Positions 55,601 to 64,000 of a DNA stretch of 64,000 bases are shown here, one piece after another. This DNA comes from Prochlorococcus sp. AG-355-P16. Lineage in GTDB: Bacteria; Cyanobacteriota; Cyanobacteriia; PCC-6307; Cyanobiaceae. The notes beneath the pieces were generated by a model. That model was not told where the DNA came from. It worked only from the letters and a program-made list of their open reading frames with translations, and searched no databases. A program made the translations under genes and the position numbers. Location: contig QCEQ01000005.1 in the NCBI GenBank assembly GCA_003278525.1, positions 30,549 through 94,548 on the forward strand, in the 5' to 3' direction. The first letter of the stretch is position 1, and every line of letters begins with the position of its first letter.

Positions 55601-56426
55601 AGTTAAATTAACTTCTAAAGCTATAAATCTTGTTTCTAATCTTAATGAGGATGATAAATTTAACCCTCTTGCTGGGGCATCAAGGGATGGTGATTCAATT
55701 AATCGTATATTTGGGTCAGCGCCAGGTTCATATGGAGCTGGTCTGCAAGAACTAATTTCTAATTCTAATTGGGAAAATATTGATGATTTTGGAGAATCTT
55801 TTCTTAATTGGAGTAAGTGGATTTACAGTGATAATCTTGAACCTATAGAGGATAAAAAATCATTAGAAAATGCTCTTAAAAATGTACAATTAGTTGTTCA
55901 TAACCAAGATAATAAGGAACATGATATTTTAGATTCTGATGATTATTATCAGTTTCAGGGTGGATTATCTTCAGCAGTAAAAAAATTGAGCGGTAAATTT
56001 CCTGAAATTTATCATGGTGATTTATCAAAATTTGGATTATCCAAAATTTCAAAATTGCAAGATGAAATTAATAAGGTTGTTATATCAAGAATACTTAACC
56101 CTAAATGGATAAATGGAATGAAGGATAATGGTTATAAAGGAGCGTTTGAATTTTCAGCTACACTAGATTACCTATATGCTTTTGATGCTTCTACTGAAGT
56201 AGTCTCAGATTGGTGTTATGAGGAAGTTTATAAATCATGGTTATGTGATCAGGATCTTAGCAATTTCTTTATAGAGAATAATCCATGGGCTTTAAGAGAT
56301 ATTGCACAAAGATTTCTTGAAATTGTCAATAGAAAAATGTGGAATAATTGTTCATCAGATATCATTGAAAATTTAAAGAACATAATTATTAATACTGATT
56401 CAATAATTGAAAAAAACAAATTCTGA
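52689..56426 (+). CDS. cobN: Cobaltochelatase subunit CobN
   Basis: The large subunit of aerobic cobalt chelatase, 1245 residues, which inserts Co into hydrogenobyrinic acid a,c-diamide in corrinoid synthesis. It shares the ChlH/CobN core: HIGKHGTVEWLPGKSIGLS, DRDIHSPDLPPPHRYLAQYF, LPTGKNFFSVDSRGLP, RPRVDVTLRISGMFRDAFPQ and PGSYGAGL. Cyanobacteria usually lack dedicated CobS and CobT partners and are thought to share the AAA+ subunits with magnesium chelatase, which is inference here. Its paralog ChlH is at 4055-8065. The gene ends 1 base before the convergent PHP gene. Confidence 0.95.
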   Translation: MHRILNIAGNEKNKDDLIEQPAADFIFITSVKADLNLISKLLLEKEFASLKNNIRALEISNLNFSAQIDNYLLKTINYAKVVVLRIFGDKGTWNYGIEQLLNWQAVNKKRKLVILSGTIDQEISLCEISSIDINIALNISRLLRSGGLDNYRKFLNCLNYLVIDEKLIPDDFLNITFYADPYLHDWKNESGEKIGIISYKSLFLANEIEVNEKLNLQLRKCGLSPKTFFISTLKDHIIQNKLIEIFKKEDIKLIITTTSFSSSQIKNNELIENSTNIFTYLKIPILQLLSSNRSRKKWLNSSIGMNSSDLLMQIIIPEFDGRITTCPSAFKEIISKKNTLYSEITSYKADQVGIQWISKFATNYVKLQNLNNFDKRICLVISNYPVKNGRIGNGVGLNTPSSIINILNWLKEEGYDLGSCNYPQDSSELMSMLIKTRTNDIESQNNKPLDYLPLSEYLKYWNYLEIDPKNIIVNRWGKPSDAIDLDNKGFSINGIRFGKITLLIQPQRGYDAFTDRDIHSPDLPPPHRYLAQYFWIEKVFNANAMCHIGKHGTVEWLPGKSIGLSNKCFPNIICPAIPNIYPFIVNDPGEGSQAKRRTAATIIDHLTPPLDRSELYGKYSILENYLDEYFEAKLLNSNRIEIIEKSIFELIKKDFSEITLKNKNNQIEEIDYFLCKIKESQIRTGLHIFGNRQNDINEINLFLCIARVPNTNRIGVIQYIAKHLKLDLNPWTNQYDQMLSEKDKKILLTFANKNILNFRMAIDFLEQQAKYLIYLFFYKKNTNIKNLEKFKNQKIIDYFFNEKKHNNYFLLLKKEILIPIINSSYNEKLSFINSLKGQYVKSGPSGAPTRGKTETLPTGKNFFSVDSRGLPTESAWSVGCQSASQILDLYKQDNGEDLKNIAISVWATSTMRNGGEDICQILYLLGVQPIWDGPSRRVVDLEIIPLSVLERPRVDVTLRISGMFRDAFPQLVKLTSKAINLVSNLNEDDKFNPLAGASRDGDSINRIFGSAPGSYGAGLQELISNSNWENIDDFGESFLNWSKWIYSDNLEPIEDKKSLENALKNVQLVVHNQDNKEHDILDSDDYYQFQGGLSSAVKKLSGKFPEIYHGDLSKFGLSKISKLQDEINKVVISRILNPKWINGMKDNGYKGAFEFSATLDYLYAFDASTEVVSDWCYEEVYKSWLCDQDLSNFFIENNPWALRDIAQRFLEIVNRKMWNNCSSDIIENLKNIIINTDSIIEKNKF

Positions 56427-56427
56427 A

Positions 56428-57075
56428 TTATCTACCTAATAGCGAAAGTCCATGACTATCTGTTCCGCATGTTTTTAGCATTGAATATTTATCTGCTAAT
56501 TTATCTATTTCTGAACATACAAATAAACTAGGATTCCATACTTCATTAAGTTCATAATCGTACCAGACCTCTATTCCATCAATACCTTGTATTTTGGCCT
56601 CTGGAATTAATTTATAAAAGGGAATCCTGTATCTCGCTGGATGTGCAAGAAATGATAAACCACCAGCTAAATTTATTGCTTTTATAACTGATTTAATATT
56701 TAAATCATTACCTATTGGAGACTCTCCAAGGATGTAGGGATTTAGGTATTTACTTTTTATATCTATTCCCAATCCAATTACATGTACTAAACATCCTAAA
56801 ATCAAACAATTAATTTCTATTCCCGAAATTAATGTAAAAGAATCTTTAGGATAATTTTTGAGTATATTATTTTTTTTTATATATTCATGAGCTTTAATTG
56901 TATGATGATCGGTTATTGATAAAAATTTTAAGTTATTTTTATAAGCTTGTTCTAAAAGTTCATATGGTTCTAAACTTCCATCACTAAATTTTGTATGACA
57001 GTGAAAATTAATATTTTTAGGACAACTATCTTTATTAATATTGGAAGTTAATTTTACTAAGTCTTCCCTATTCAT
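56428..57075 (-). CDS. PHP-domain phosphoesterase
   Basis: A 215-residue protein of the polymerase-and-histidinol-phosphatase family. Metal-ligand motifs are NFHCHTKFSDGS near residue 23, SITDHHT, the middle His in FLAHPARYR, and the C-terminal CGTDSHG. Stand-alone PHP proteins hydrolyse phosphate monoesters or nucleoside 3',5'-bisphosphates; the substrate here cannot be set from sequence. The gene overlaps hemJ by 8 bases and probably follows it in one transcript. Confidence 0.85.
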   Translation of the reverse strand: MNREDLVKLTSNINKDSCPKNINFHCHTKFSDGSLEPYELLEQAYKNNLKFLSITDHHTIKAHEYIKKNNILKNYPKDSFTLISGIEINCLILGCLVHVIGLGIDIKSKYLNPYILGESPIGNDLNIKSVIKAINLAGGLSFLAHPARYRIPFYKLIPEAKIQGIDGIEVWYDYELNEVWNPSLFVCSEIDKLADKYSMLKTCGTDSHGLSLLGR

Positions 57076-57634
57076 TACTTAATGAGTTCTCATTTTTCTT
57101 TCTAATCTTTGCATATAATTGTATTGAAGCCAACATGAAAATAATTAGTCCAACTACGCTCCATGTAGCAACACTAGTTGGAAAATTATTTTTAAAAATA
57201 ACTAAAAGTACAATTATAAATAATAATAAAGTTGGCAATTCATTTAATAATCTTAGGGTTTTTGCTGAAATGGTTGAAGTACCATTTTGTAATGAATACA
57301 TTATTTTATAACAATAAGAATGATAAATTACTAATCCCAAAACAAAAGAAATTTTAATTTGCAACCACTTTTCACTTAACCAACTTGGTTGCATAATAAC
57401 CATGCAAATAGCCATACTTAAAGCTAATATCATCCCAGGTGTTGTGATTATATTAGCCAGCCTTTTTTCCATCAAGGTGTATTGTTTATTAAAGGCAATT
57501 TTTAATTCATTATCCATATTTTTAGATTCTTCATGATATATAAAAAGTCTTACTAAATAAAAAATTCCCGCAAACCAAACTATAACCCCAATAATGTGGA
57601 GTGATTTAAACCAGAGATATGCTTCAGCTGCCAA
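57068..57634 (-). CDS. hemJ: Protoporphyrinogen IX oxidase HemJ (UPF0093)
   Basis: A 188-residue membrane protein with about four or five helices and the HemJ signatures: SLHIIGVIVWFAGIFYLVRL at the start with the conserved His near residue 13, and KWLQIKISFVLGLVIYHSY (as WLQIKISFVLGLVIYHSY). It oxidises protoporphyrinogen IX for heme and chlorophyll. It replaces HemG/HemY in most cyanobacteria. With chlH and acsF it marks the tetrapyrrole trunk. It overlaps the PHP gene by 8 bases. Confidence 0.92.
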   Translation of the reverse strand: MAAEAYLWFKSLHIIGVIVWFAGIFYLVRLFIYHEESKNMDNELKIAFNKQYTLMEKRLANIITTPGMILALSMAICMVIMQPSWLSEKWLQIKISFVLGLVIYHSYCYKIMYSLQNGTSTISAKTLRLLNELPTLLLFIIVLLVIFKNNFPTSVATWSVVGLIIFMLASIQLYAKIRKKNENSLSNE

Positions 57635-57722
57635 ATTAATAGATTAATTTAAAAATATATATTTTTAATATAGTTATATTTAACAATATCAAGAAATCTA
57701 TTTTTCAAAAATTAATTAATAT

Positions 57723-59681
57723 TTATAACTCGTTAAAATATTTATATATATCATTTACTGAATTTTTTCCAAGTCCTTTAACTTTTGACAAATCCTCTTT
57801 ACTAGCTATTCTTATCGCGTCTATTGATTTAAAATGCTCAAGCAATTCTCTTATTCTTGATGGTCCTAATCCACTGATTTGGGACAATTGAGATCTATTC
57901 ATTCTTTTAGATCTTTTGTCTCTATGAAAAGATAATGCAAATCTATGTGCTTCATCTCTTACCCTTCTTAATAAAAGAACCCCTTTTTGATTTTCATCAG
58001 TATCAAGAGATTTAGTAAATCCTGGAATAAATATTTCTTCATTTTTTTTTGCCAATGAACATATAGTTACTTCTTCCTCAAGATTTAATTCTTTTAATGC
58101 TTTAATAGCTGCATTTAACTGTCCTTTTCCTCCATCAATCATTATTAAATCAGGCCAATCTGATAGAAGTTCATTGTCTAATTTACTATTTGTTTTATCA
58201 TTTAATATTGAAAAATCCCCTCCGCTTTTTTTAAATCTTGACCATTTTTTAAACCTTCTATGTATTACTTCATATATCGAAGCAAAATCATCACTATGTC
58301 CTATAAAAACGTTTGGATCTTTAATTTTATATTTCCTATAATGCTGTTTAGAAGGAATCCCATCAATAAAAACTACTTGGGATGCTACTGGGTCACTACC
58401 TTGAATATGGCTTATATCATAACCTTCAATTCTTTTAGGTTGTTCGCTTAATTCAAGTATTTGGGCAAGATCCTCAATTGATGATTCATTATCTTGTATC
58501 CCATTTAATATTCTATCTAATTCTAATTTCGCATTTTTTAAAACCATTTCTACAGTTTCATGTTTTTTATTTCTTTTTGGGATTAGGATTTTTACTTTCT
58601 TTTTTCTTAGCTCCATTAACCAATCCTCTATGGTTGCTTGTTTTGGAATGTTATATTGAATAAGAATTTCTGATGGTATTTCTACAGGTTCAACATTCAT
58701 ATAATGCTCTTCTAATATCTTTTGTAAAATAAGATTTTCATCTTCATTATTTAATTTTTGACTATAGCCAATTCTCCCAATGAGCTTACCAGATCTCATT
58801 TGGAAAATTTGTATACTAGCTACATTTTTTTCTGAAACTATTCCAAAGATATCTCTATTAATTGAAGAATCTGGTATTGATATTTTTTGTGATTCAGTTA
58901 ATAATTTTAAACCTGAAATTTGATCCCTTATTTTTGCTGCATTCTCATAATCTAAAACATTTGAAAATTGCTGCATTTTTTTTTGTAAAAATGTTTCTAA
59001 GTCATCATTTCTTCCCTGAAATATCATAGATACTTGTTTCATTATTTTTTTATAATCATCAGATGATATAACTTCTTGGCAAACACCTGGACATCTTCCT
59101 ATTGAATAATTCAAACAAGTTCTATCTTTATAGACTGGCCTTGGTCTTTGTCTAAGTGGAAATATTTTTTTTATCGTAAATAATGTTCTCCTTAATAATC
59201 CGACATCAACATAAGGTCCATAATATCTATCTAAATTATTTCTATTTCTTCTTCTTCTTGTAATAAATATTCGAGGATATTTTTCACTCCAAGTTATACA
59301 AAGATATGGATATTTCTTATCATCCTTTAAAAGAATATTAAAATATGGTTTGTTTGTTTTAATTAAATTTGACTCTAAATTTAATGCTTCATATTCGCTA
59401 TCTGTAACTATTATTTCTATTTCAGTTATTTGACGAACCATCAAACTTAATCGGGGAGTTAAATCTGAATAGTTATTGAAATAACTACTTACTCTACTGC
59501 GTAGTTTTTTAGATTTACCGATATAAAGTAAATTATTATCAATATCTTTAAAAAGATAACAACCAGATGACTTTGGAATTTCGGATAATCTTGATTTTAA
59601 TAACTCCTTATTATTAATTAATTCATATTCAATTTTAAAATTATATTTGTTATTTATTTTTTCAATATAGGAATTACTCAT
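57723..59681 (-). CDS. uvrC: Excinuclease ABC subunit C
   Basis: Makes the dual incision in nucleotide excision repair. The 652-residue protein has the GIY-YIG nuclease domain (SGCYLFKDIDNNLLYIGKSK), a Cys-containing CLNYSIGRCPGVC segment, a UVR motif (LDYENAAKIRDQI) that binds UvrB, the RNase H-like endonuclease domain (EGYDISHIQGSDPVASQVVF, DLIMIDGGKGQL), and a C-terminal tandem helix-hairpin-helix (LSQISGLGPSRIRELLEHF). All elements are intact. mfd at 12882 feeds the same pathway. Confidence 0.95.
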   Translation of the reverse strand: MSNSYIEKINNKYNFKIEYELINNKELLKSRLSEIPKSSGCYLFKDIDNNLLYIGKSKKLRSRVSSYFNNYSDLTPRLSLMVRQITEIEIIVTDSEYEALNLESNLIKTNKPYFNILLKDDKKYPYLCITWSEKYPRIFITRRRRNRNNLDRYYGPYVDVGLLRRTLFTIKKIFPLRQRPRPVYKDRTCLNYSIGRCPGVCQEVISSDDYKKIMKQVSMIFQGRNDDLETFLQKKMQQFSNVLDYENAAKIRDQISGLKLLTESQKISIPDSSINRDIFGIVSEKNVASIQIFQMRSGKLIGRIGYSQKLNNEDENLILQKILEEHYMNVEPVEIPSEILIQYNIPKQATIEDWLMELRKKKVKILIPKRNKKHETVEMVLKNAKLELDRILNGIQDNESSIEDLAQILELSEQPKRIEGYDISHIQGSDPVASQVVFIDGIPSKQHYRKYKIKDPNVFIGHSDDFASIYEVIHRRFKKWSRFKKSGGDFSILNDKTNSKLDNELLSDWPDLIMIDGGKGQLNAAIKALKELNLEEEVTICSLAKKNEEIFIPGFTKSLDTDENQKGVLLLRRVRDEAHRFALSFHRDKRSKRMNRSQLSQISGLGPSRIRELLEHFKSIDAIRIASKEDLSKVKGLGKNSVNDIYKYFNEL

Positions 59682-59690
59682 TTATAATGA

Positions 59691-60179
59691 TTAACCTCCA
59701 TAATTCCAGCCAGTTGAAGATAAATTTAGTGAGTCAACATCATTATTCAGATAAGCAGATTGAACCTCTCCTACAAAAACGGTATGGTCTCCATGCATAA
59801 CACTTCCAACAACATTACATTCAACACCACCAACACTATCAACTAAAATAGGCAATCCAAGCTCACCTAAATTAAATTCAACAGATTCAAATCTACCTCC
59901 TAATGCTTTTTGAGGTTTAAAGAAAACAGCTGCTAGATCCTTTTGATCACTTTTGAGCACATTTAATGAGAACTTATTGGTTGACTTTATTATTTCATGA
60001 CTAGAACCCTCTGCTCTAACAGCCATTACAACTAATGGTGGGGTGAAAGAACCTTGAGTCACCCAACTTGCAGTAAATCCATTCACTTCATTTTTATCCT
60101 CGTCTCTAACGCCACAAATAAATAATCCGTGAGGTATTTTTCTTAATAAGATTTTTTTTGCTTCTAGATTTAATGTCAT
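59691..60179 (-). CDS. Flavin reductase-like domain protein
   Basis: A 162-residue FMN-binding split-barrel protein, with GLFICGVRDEDKNEVNGFTA, WVTQGSFTPPLVVMAV and SLNVLKSDQKDLAAVFF, then GVECNVVGSVMHGDHTVFVG. In cyanobacteria this domain is also found fused at the C terminus of flavodiiron proteins, so a stand-alone version may supply reduced flavin or be a separated module. No flavodiiron neighbour is present. It starts 10 bases upstream of uvrC on the same strand. Confidence 0.85.
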   Translation of the reverse strand: MTLNLEAKKILLRKIPHGLFICGVRDEDKNEVNGFTASWVTQGSFTPPLVVMAVRAEGSSHEIIKSTNKFSLNVLKSDQKDLAAVFFKPQKALGGRFESVEFNLGELGLPILVDSVGGVECNVVGSVMHGDHTVFVGEVQSAYLNNDVDSLNLSSTGWNYGG

Positions 60180-60238
60180 AATTGATTTAACTAATAATAT
60201 TATTTTAACTAAATTTCTTATTCGATCATAATAAATTC

Positions 60239-60712
60239 ATGAAAATTCTTTATCCAGGTACATTTGATCCTTTAACAAATGGGCATCTTGATTTAATAGA
60301 AAGGGCTGAAAAAATATTTGGCAATCTAGTAGTGGCAGTTTTAGAAAATACCTCTAAAACACCAACATTTATTCTTGAAAGAAGAATAATACAAATAAAA
60401 AATTCTCTTTCTCATTTACCTAATATTGAAGTTATTTCTTATTCTGGTCTAACTGTTGATTGTGCAAATGATCTAAAAGCTAATCTTATTCTTAGAGGCT
60501 TAAGAGCAATGAGTGATTTTGAGTATGAACTTCAGATTGCTCATACAAATAAATCTCTTAATAATGATATTGAAACTATATTTTTATCGACAAATACAAA
60601 TTATAGTTTTCTTAGTAGTTCTTTAGTAAAAGAAGTTGCAAAATTTGGAGGTGAAATTAATCACATGGTACCTCCCTCTGTTGAGAGGGATTTAAAAGAA
60701 TATTTTAAATAA
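60239..60712 (+). CDS. coaD: Phosphopantetheine adenylyltransferase
   Basis: Transfers AMP from ATP to 4'-phosphopantetheine in coenzyme A synthesis. The 157-residue nucleotidyltransferase has the family motif [17 protein letters not shown] with its HxGH-type signature near the N terminus, [20 protein letters not shown] in the middle and [15 protein letters not shown] near the end, the ISSTxVKE-like motif. Length is normal. It lies divergent from the flavin-reductase-like gene and 7 bases from the convergent PBP4 gene. Confidence 0.95.
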   Translation: MKILYPGTFDPLTNGHLDLIERAEKIFGNLVVAVLENTSKTPTFILERRIIQIKNSLSHLPNIEVISYSGLTVDCANDLKANLILRGLRAMSDFEYELQIAHTNKSLNNDIETIFLSTNTNYSFLSSSLVKEVAKFGGEINHMVPPSVERDLKEYFK

Positions 60713-60719
60713 TATTTTT

Positions 60720-61943
60720 TTAACAGGATTTCAAGTAATAAAGATCACGTAATAATTTAAAAGCTTTTTCTTTATCAATTTTATTAGAATTTTGGATAAT
60801 GCTTATAATTATTGGCTTGTCATTTTTATATAAAAAGCCAGATAATGCAAAGACATTTGAAAGAGTCCCAGTTTTGCCAAAAAACTTTCCAGACAATTCA
60901 CTATTTACAAATCTTTTAGCTAATGTTCCTCTGACTCCCGAAATTGAAAGTGTAGATTGATAAGCTTTAAAATCATTAAAATATCTCATTTTATCTAGAA
61001 ACAATACAACTAACTTTGTTGTAATTTTATTTTTTCGAGACAATCCACTAGCGTCTGCAAAGTATGCATTAGTTGCTGGGAGGCCCTTATTTTCAAGCCA
61101 TCTTTTCAATTTTATATAGCTATTAACGTTCCATGTATTTGAGGCATTTTTAAAAAGAGATTCAGCCGTAAAATTATGGCTTTCAGAATTTGTTAGAGTT
61201 AATAATGAAAGAATTGAAGTTGAATATACTTTATTTATCTCTTTAATATTTTTTAAATAAAAAGTTTTTTCTGAATCAAAAAAATCTATATTTATTTTTG
61301 AATTTGGGAATTTATTTTTTAAATAATTTTTAATAAAATTTTTTAATGCATAAATATCATCATATTTATTATGATTACTTTCAATTGCAAGAGATGTAAT
61401 TGGAGATCCATATTCGTAAAGTTTATCAGTATTTGTCCAACCATTAGGCCAATATAATTTTGAATCAATTTCTACAATATTAAAGTTAATAATTTTATTT
61501 TCTTTAACTTTTGATATTAGTTCGATTATATCTTCATAATTAAGATCTGGATCACCTTTACCGTGTAAATAATAATCGTTTTTATTTTTAAATAAAGAAG
61601 TTTTTAAATTATTATTTAATTTATATTTACTTAAAACATAAGCTGATGAGAATAATTTTTGGTTAGATGCTGGCAACCTTGGAACATCCTCATTGTAGGA
61701 ACTTATTATTTCACCTTTATTATTAATAATTGATACACTAAAAGAATCATCAAGCGTTCGATTCAATAATGCATCATAAGTAGGACATATTTTGTTTTTA
61801 GTAATTATTCCCGGGAAATTAAAATAAATACTATTTAAAATAGATATTTTCTGTATTGCTAGTAAATATCTTATTAAGAAAGGAGATGTTACTAATACAA
61901 GAACAATAAAGAAAAATGAATATATTTTTTTTATCACATTCAA
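60720..61943 (-). CDS. D-alanyl-D-alanine carboxypeptidase/endopeptidase (PBP4, DacB type)
   Basis: A 407-residue penicillin-binding protein of the PBP4 family that trims peptidoglycan cross-links in the periplasm. An N-terminal signal or anchor (FFIVLVLVTSPFLIRYLLAI) is followed by the catalytic SxxK in LPASNQKLFSS near residue 93, an SxN in ADASGLSRKNKITTK and the KTG in GKFFGKTGTLSNV. The inserted region between the motifs is shorter than in E. coli PBP4. It begins 1 base after the DUF1995 gene ends. Confidence 0.88.
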   Translation of the reverse strand: MNVIKKIYSFFFIVLVLVTSPFLIRYLLAIQKISILNSIYFNFPGIITKNKICPTYDALLNRTLDDSFSVSIINNKGEIISSYNEDVPRLPASNQKLFSSAYVLSKYKLNNNLKTSLFKNKNDYYLHGKGDPDLNYEDIIELISKVKENKIINFNIVEIDSKLYWPNGWTNTDKLYEYGSPITSLAIESNHNKYDDIYALKNFIKNYLKNKFPNSKINIDFFDSEKTFYLKNIKEINKVYSTSILSLLTLTNSESHNFTAESLFKNASNTWNVNSYIKLKRWLENKGLPATNAYFADASGLSRKNKITTKLVVLFLDKMRYFNDFKAYQSTLSISGVRGTLAKRFVNSELSGKFFGKTGTLSNVFALSGFLYKNDKPIIISIIQNSNKIDKEKAFKLLRDLYYLKSC

Positions 61944-61944
61944 T

Positions 61945-62571
61945 CTATAAATTTACAAAAATAGATTCATTGTCGGGTTTAATTTCAAATTCTTTTTTAA
62001 AAAAATATCTTTTATTTTCTTCTTTGAAAAGCAACCAGTTATTTGGATAAATATGCATAAGAGCAGCTTTATTTAAAGGCTGCAGAAAATAAATATTTTT
62101 CCATGTTTTGACAAAGTTTTTACGTCGCTCTCTAATAACACTTCCTATACCAATATTGGCATCTTCAAATTTTGGATTTAATGAATAATGTGTACCTTGA
62201 TAATTATCAGACATCGGTTCAAATGAATCGAAATCATATGGCTGAGGTAGTATCGATATCATTGTACTATCAATATTATTTATATTATTTGATTCATTAA
62301 ATGATTTAAAAGTAAATATTTTATCTTTGATATCTGGATAGTCTCTTTGAGCCAAAGCCACAGCACCTTGATCAGCAAATGTTATGAATACATTATTATT
62401 TTTAGACAATATCTTGTAGATAGTTATTCCAATTCTGTTAAACTTCAACCCTTCAAAATTAAATTCTATAGTAAATCTTTTATTTGAATCTAATAAACTT
62501 GGAATAATTGCATCCTCCATATTCTTAAGAGATTCATTTAAATCTTTAGGTAGTCTGTAATTGGTTTCCAT
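61945..62571 (-). CDS. DUF1995 family protein
   Basis: A 208-residue soluble protein matching DUF1995, found in cyanobacteria and plastids. Markers are YRLPKDLNESLKNMEDAIIP, FITFADQGAVALAQRDYPDI and RRKNFVKTWKNIYFLQPLNK. Function is unknown; a plastid member has been linked to photosynthetic-complex assembly. Its ATG overlaps the stop of the upstream cysteine desulfurase gene by one base, so the two are translated from the same message. Confidence 0.8.
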   Translation of the reverse strand: METNYRLPKDLNESLKNMEDAIIPSLLDSNKRFTIEFNFEGLKFNRIGITIYKILSKNNNVFITFADQGAVALAQRDYPDIKDKIFTFKSFNESNNINNIDSTMISILPQPYDFDSFEPMSDNYQGTHYSLNPKFEDANIGIGSVIRERRKNFVKTWKNIYFLQPLNKAALMHIYPNNWLLFKEENKRYFFKKEFEIKPDNESIFVNL

Positions 62572-63743
62572 TAAAATTTGTCAATACATATTTGAATAAG
62601 TTCTAAAAATTTATCTATTTCTGACTTATTATTTATTGAACCTAAAGTAACACGAATATTTGAATATAGTTCATCATCTTTTAAACCAATATTTTTAAGT
62701 GTTGAGCTAGGTTTCCCAGATGAGCTTGAACAAGCACTTCCACTACTTATGGCTATTTTATTTTCTGACATGAAATTAACAATCTTATAGGCCCTTATAG
62801 GCTCAAATAGTTTATTTAATAGTAGAAAAGAAATATGACTTGGAAGTCTATGGATAATACTACCCGTAATCTTTATATGATTATTATCTTTAATTTGTTG
62901 AAAAAAATAATTTTTAAGTTTATTAATTTTATTAGAAGGAAATTCAGTTATGTAATCATATAATTTTATTTTTCCTTCAATATTTTTTAATGATTCATAC
63001 ATTCCAGCGATTAATGGCAAAGCTTGGGTACCTTGTCTAATTGAAAATTCCTGAGTAAGTGATATATCATTATTTTTTAAAATTTTTCTAGACTTTTCTT
63101 TTGTTAAAAGAATTCCGATCCCTTTTGGACCTCCAAATTTATGGGCGGATAAACTTAAAAAATCACATTTAAGATCTTTCCAACTGAATATTCCATTACT
63201 TAATATTTGAGTTCCATCTAAATGAAACATTATATTTAATTCTTCACATTTTGAACCAATAAATTGGACAGGTTGTATTGTCCCAATTTCACTTTGTCCC
63301 CAAATAATTGATACAAGCTTAGTATCATTGTTTAAAAATTTTTCGATATTAGAAATATTTAAAATTCCATCATTATTTACCGTCCATTCGTAAATATCCC
63401 AATTTTGTTTTCTTAGTTTATTAGCACAAATAGTTGTTGCTTGATGTTCAACATTTGAAATTACAACTCTACCATTTTTAAATTTCTCATAAATATTATT
63501 AAATACAATATTTGTCGATTCCGAAGAACCAGATGTAAAAATTATATCCTCTGCATCTGCTTCAAATATATAAGCAATTTTAGATCTAATTTTTTCAAGA
63601 TATATAGAGCATTTTATCCCTAGCTCATATGTAGATGAAGGGTTATGCCAATAATTCCTATAAGTTGAATTAATTATATTTAAAACATTCTCAGATAACG
63701 GAGTTGTGGATGCATTATCTAAATAGATAAAATTATTTTCCAT
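62571..63743 (-). CDS. Cysteine desulfurase (NifS/IscS class)
   Basis: A 390-residue PLP enzyme that releases sulfur from Cys for iron-sulfur clusters and tRNA thiolation. It has YLDNASTTPLSENVLNII at the start, FTSGSSESTNIVF, the PLP-binding Lys in LSLSAHKFGGPKGIGILL and the active-site Cys loop SSGSACSSSSGKPSSTL near residue 335. Its length and loop fit the IscS/NifS group rather than SufS. It overlaps dapF by one base and the DUF1995 gene by one base. Confidence 0.92.
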   Translation of the reverse strand: MENNFIYLDNASTTPLSENVLNIINSTYRNYWHNPSSTYELGIKCSIYLEKIRSKIAYIFEADAEDIIFTSGSSESTNIVFNNIYEKFKNGRVVISNVEHQATTICANKLRKQNWDIYEWTVNNDGILNISNIEKFLNNDTKLVSIIWGQSEIGTIQPVQFIGSKCEELNIMFHLDGTQILSNGIFSWKDLKCDFLSLSAHKFGGPKGIGILLTKEKSRKILKNNDISLTQEFSIRQGTQALPLIAGMYESLKNIEGKIKLYDYITEFPSNKINKLKNYFFQQIKDNNHIKITGSIIHRLPSHISFLLLNKLFEPIRAYKIVNFMSENKIAISSGSACSSSSGKPSSTLKNIGLKDDELYSNIRVTLGSINNKSEIDKFLELIQICIDKF

Positions 63744-64000
63744 TAATTTACTAACATTGATCCTGAGAAAACCTTTTTAGCATTACCGGTCATCATTACT
63801 TCACAATCGTCTTTTGACCAATCAATTTTAAGATTACCTCCTGGTAAGGTTACTATGGTTTGTGAATTACAAAGGCCTAATTTATAAGCTGCCACATGGA
63901 TAGCACAGGCACCTGTTCCACAAGCTAAGGTTGGTCCTGCACCCCTTTCCCATACTTTTACTTTGATATTATCTCTATTTAAAATTTGACAAAAATGCAC
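63743..64000 (-). CDS. dapF: Diaminopimelate epimerase, C-terminal part (partial)
   Basis: The last 85 residues of the enzyme that converts LL- to meso-diaminopimelate for lysine and peptidoglycan. The catalytic Cys lies in WERGAGPTLACGTGACAIH, followed by the family ending PGGNLKIDWSKDDCEVMMTG and AKKVFSGSM. The gene runs off the right edge, so its N-terminal half and first catalytic Cys are outside the window. It precedes the cysteine desulfurase gene on the same strand, sharing one base. Confidence 0.93.
   Translation of the reverse strand: MHFCQILNRDNIKVKVWERGAGPTLACGTGACAIHVAAYKLGLCNSQTIVTLPGGNLKIDWSKDDCEVMMTGNAKKVFSGSMLVN

Overview
The window comes from a very AT-rich, densely packed marine picocyanobacterial chromosome. 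A high-light-adapted Prochlorococcus is the best reading. The evidence is oxygenic tetrapyrrole genes (chlH, acsF, hemJ, cobN, cobU), cyanobacteria-only families (DUF565/Ycf20, DUF2996, DUF3038, DUF4335, DUF1995, DUF1651, a cytochrome b6f cofactor-assembly protein), very short spacers and strong A/T bias. Species assignment is inference; no rRNA is present.

Layout. 1-12.6 kb: the end of carB, an MsbA-type ABC exporter, tpiA-folP, chlH, dapB, a UbiH-like hydroxylase and a run of small cyanobacterial proteins, including the DUF3038/DUF4335 pair. 12.6-31.3 kb: mfd, terC, fmt, the tldD/tldE pair, acsF, an RNase R-like protein that has lost its catalytic residues, two single-repeat Gdt1-family Mn/Ca transporter genes, a 25-codon Psb30-like gene, rpmF, an FtsH-like protein without a zinc site or first membrane segment, and a 2-Cys peroxiredoxin. 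31.4-35.2 kb: an accessory-looking stretch of about a dozen very small genes, with a ribbon-helix-helix regulator inside its own apparent operators, a conspicuous RNA hairpin and an orphan VKOR-type thioredoxin domain. 35.2-44.4 kb: clpS, a CAU tRNA, trmL, cobU, b6f assembly, lptC, metG, a minimal but catalytically intact RNB ribonuclease, rpsR, rpmG and pheT. 44.4-48.1 kb: small proteins, a ribbon-helix-helix/J-domain fusion and a dispersed AGACTAT/ATAGTCT repeat family. 48.1-64 kb: B12-dependent metH, ilvE, cobN, a PHP phosphoesterase, hemJ, uvrC, a flavin reductase, coaD, a PBP4-type carboxypeptidase, a cysteine desulfurase and the end of dapF.

How the genes connect. Tetrapyrrole metabolism recurs: chlH and acsF lead to chlorophyll, hemJ serves the common trunk, cobN and cobU make the corrinoid that MetH needs, and a CCB-type protein helps attach heme to cytochrome b6f. 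Lysine/peptidoglycan metabolism (dapB, dapF, PBP4) and translation (fmt, metG, pheT, rpsR, rpmG, rpmF, a CAU tRNA) are scattered core functions.

The most notable observations are two degenerate enzyme paralogs (FtsH-like and RNase R-like), the RHH regulator with three AGTG-N3-CACT sites, the RHH/J-domain fusion, the repeats around 44.4-45.2 kb, and a DUF3038 gene with no ordinary start codon. No insertion sequence, prophage, CRISPR array or rRNA was found.
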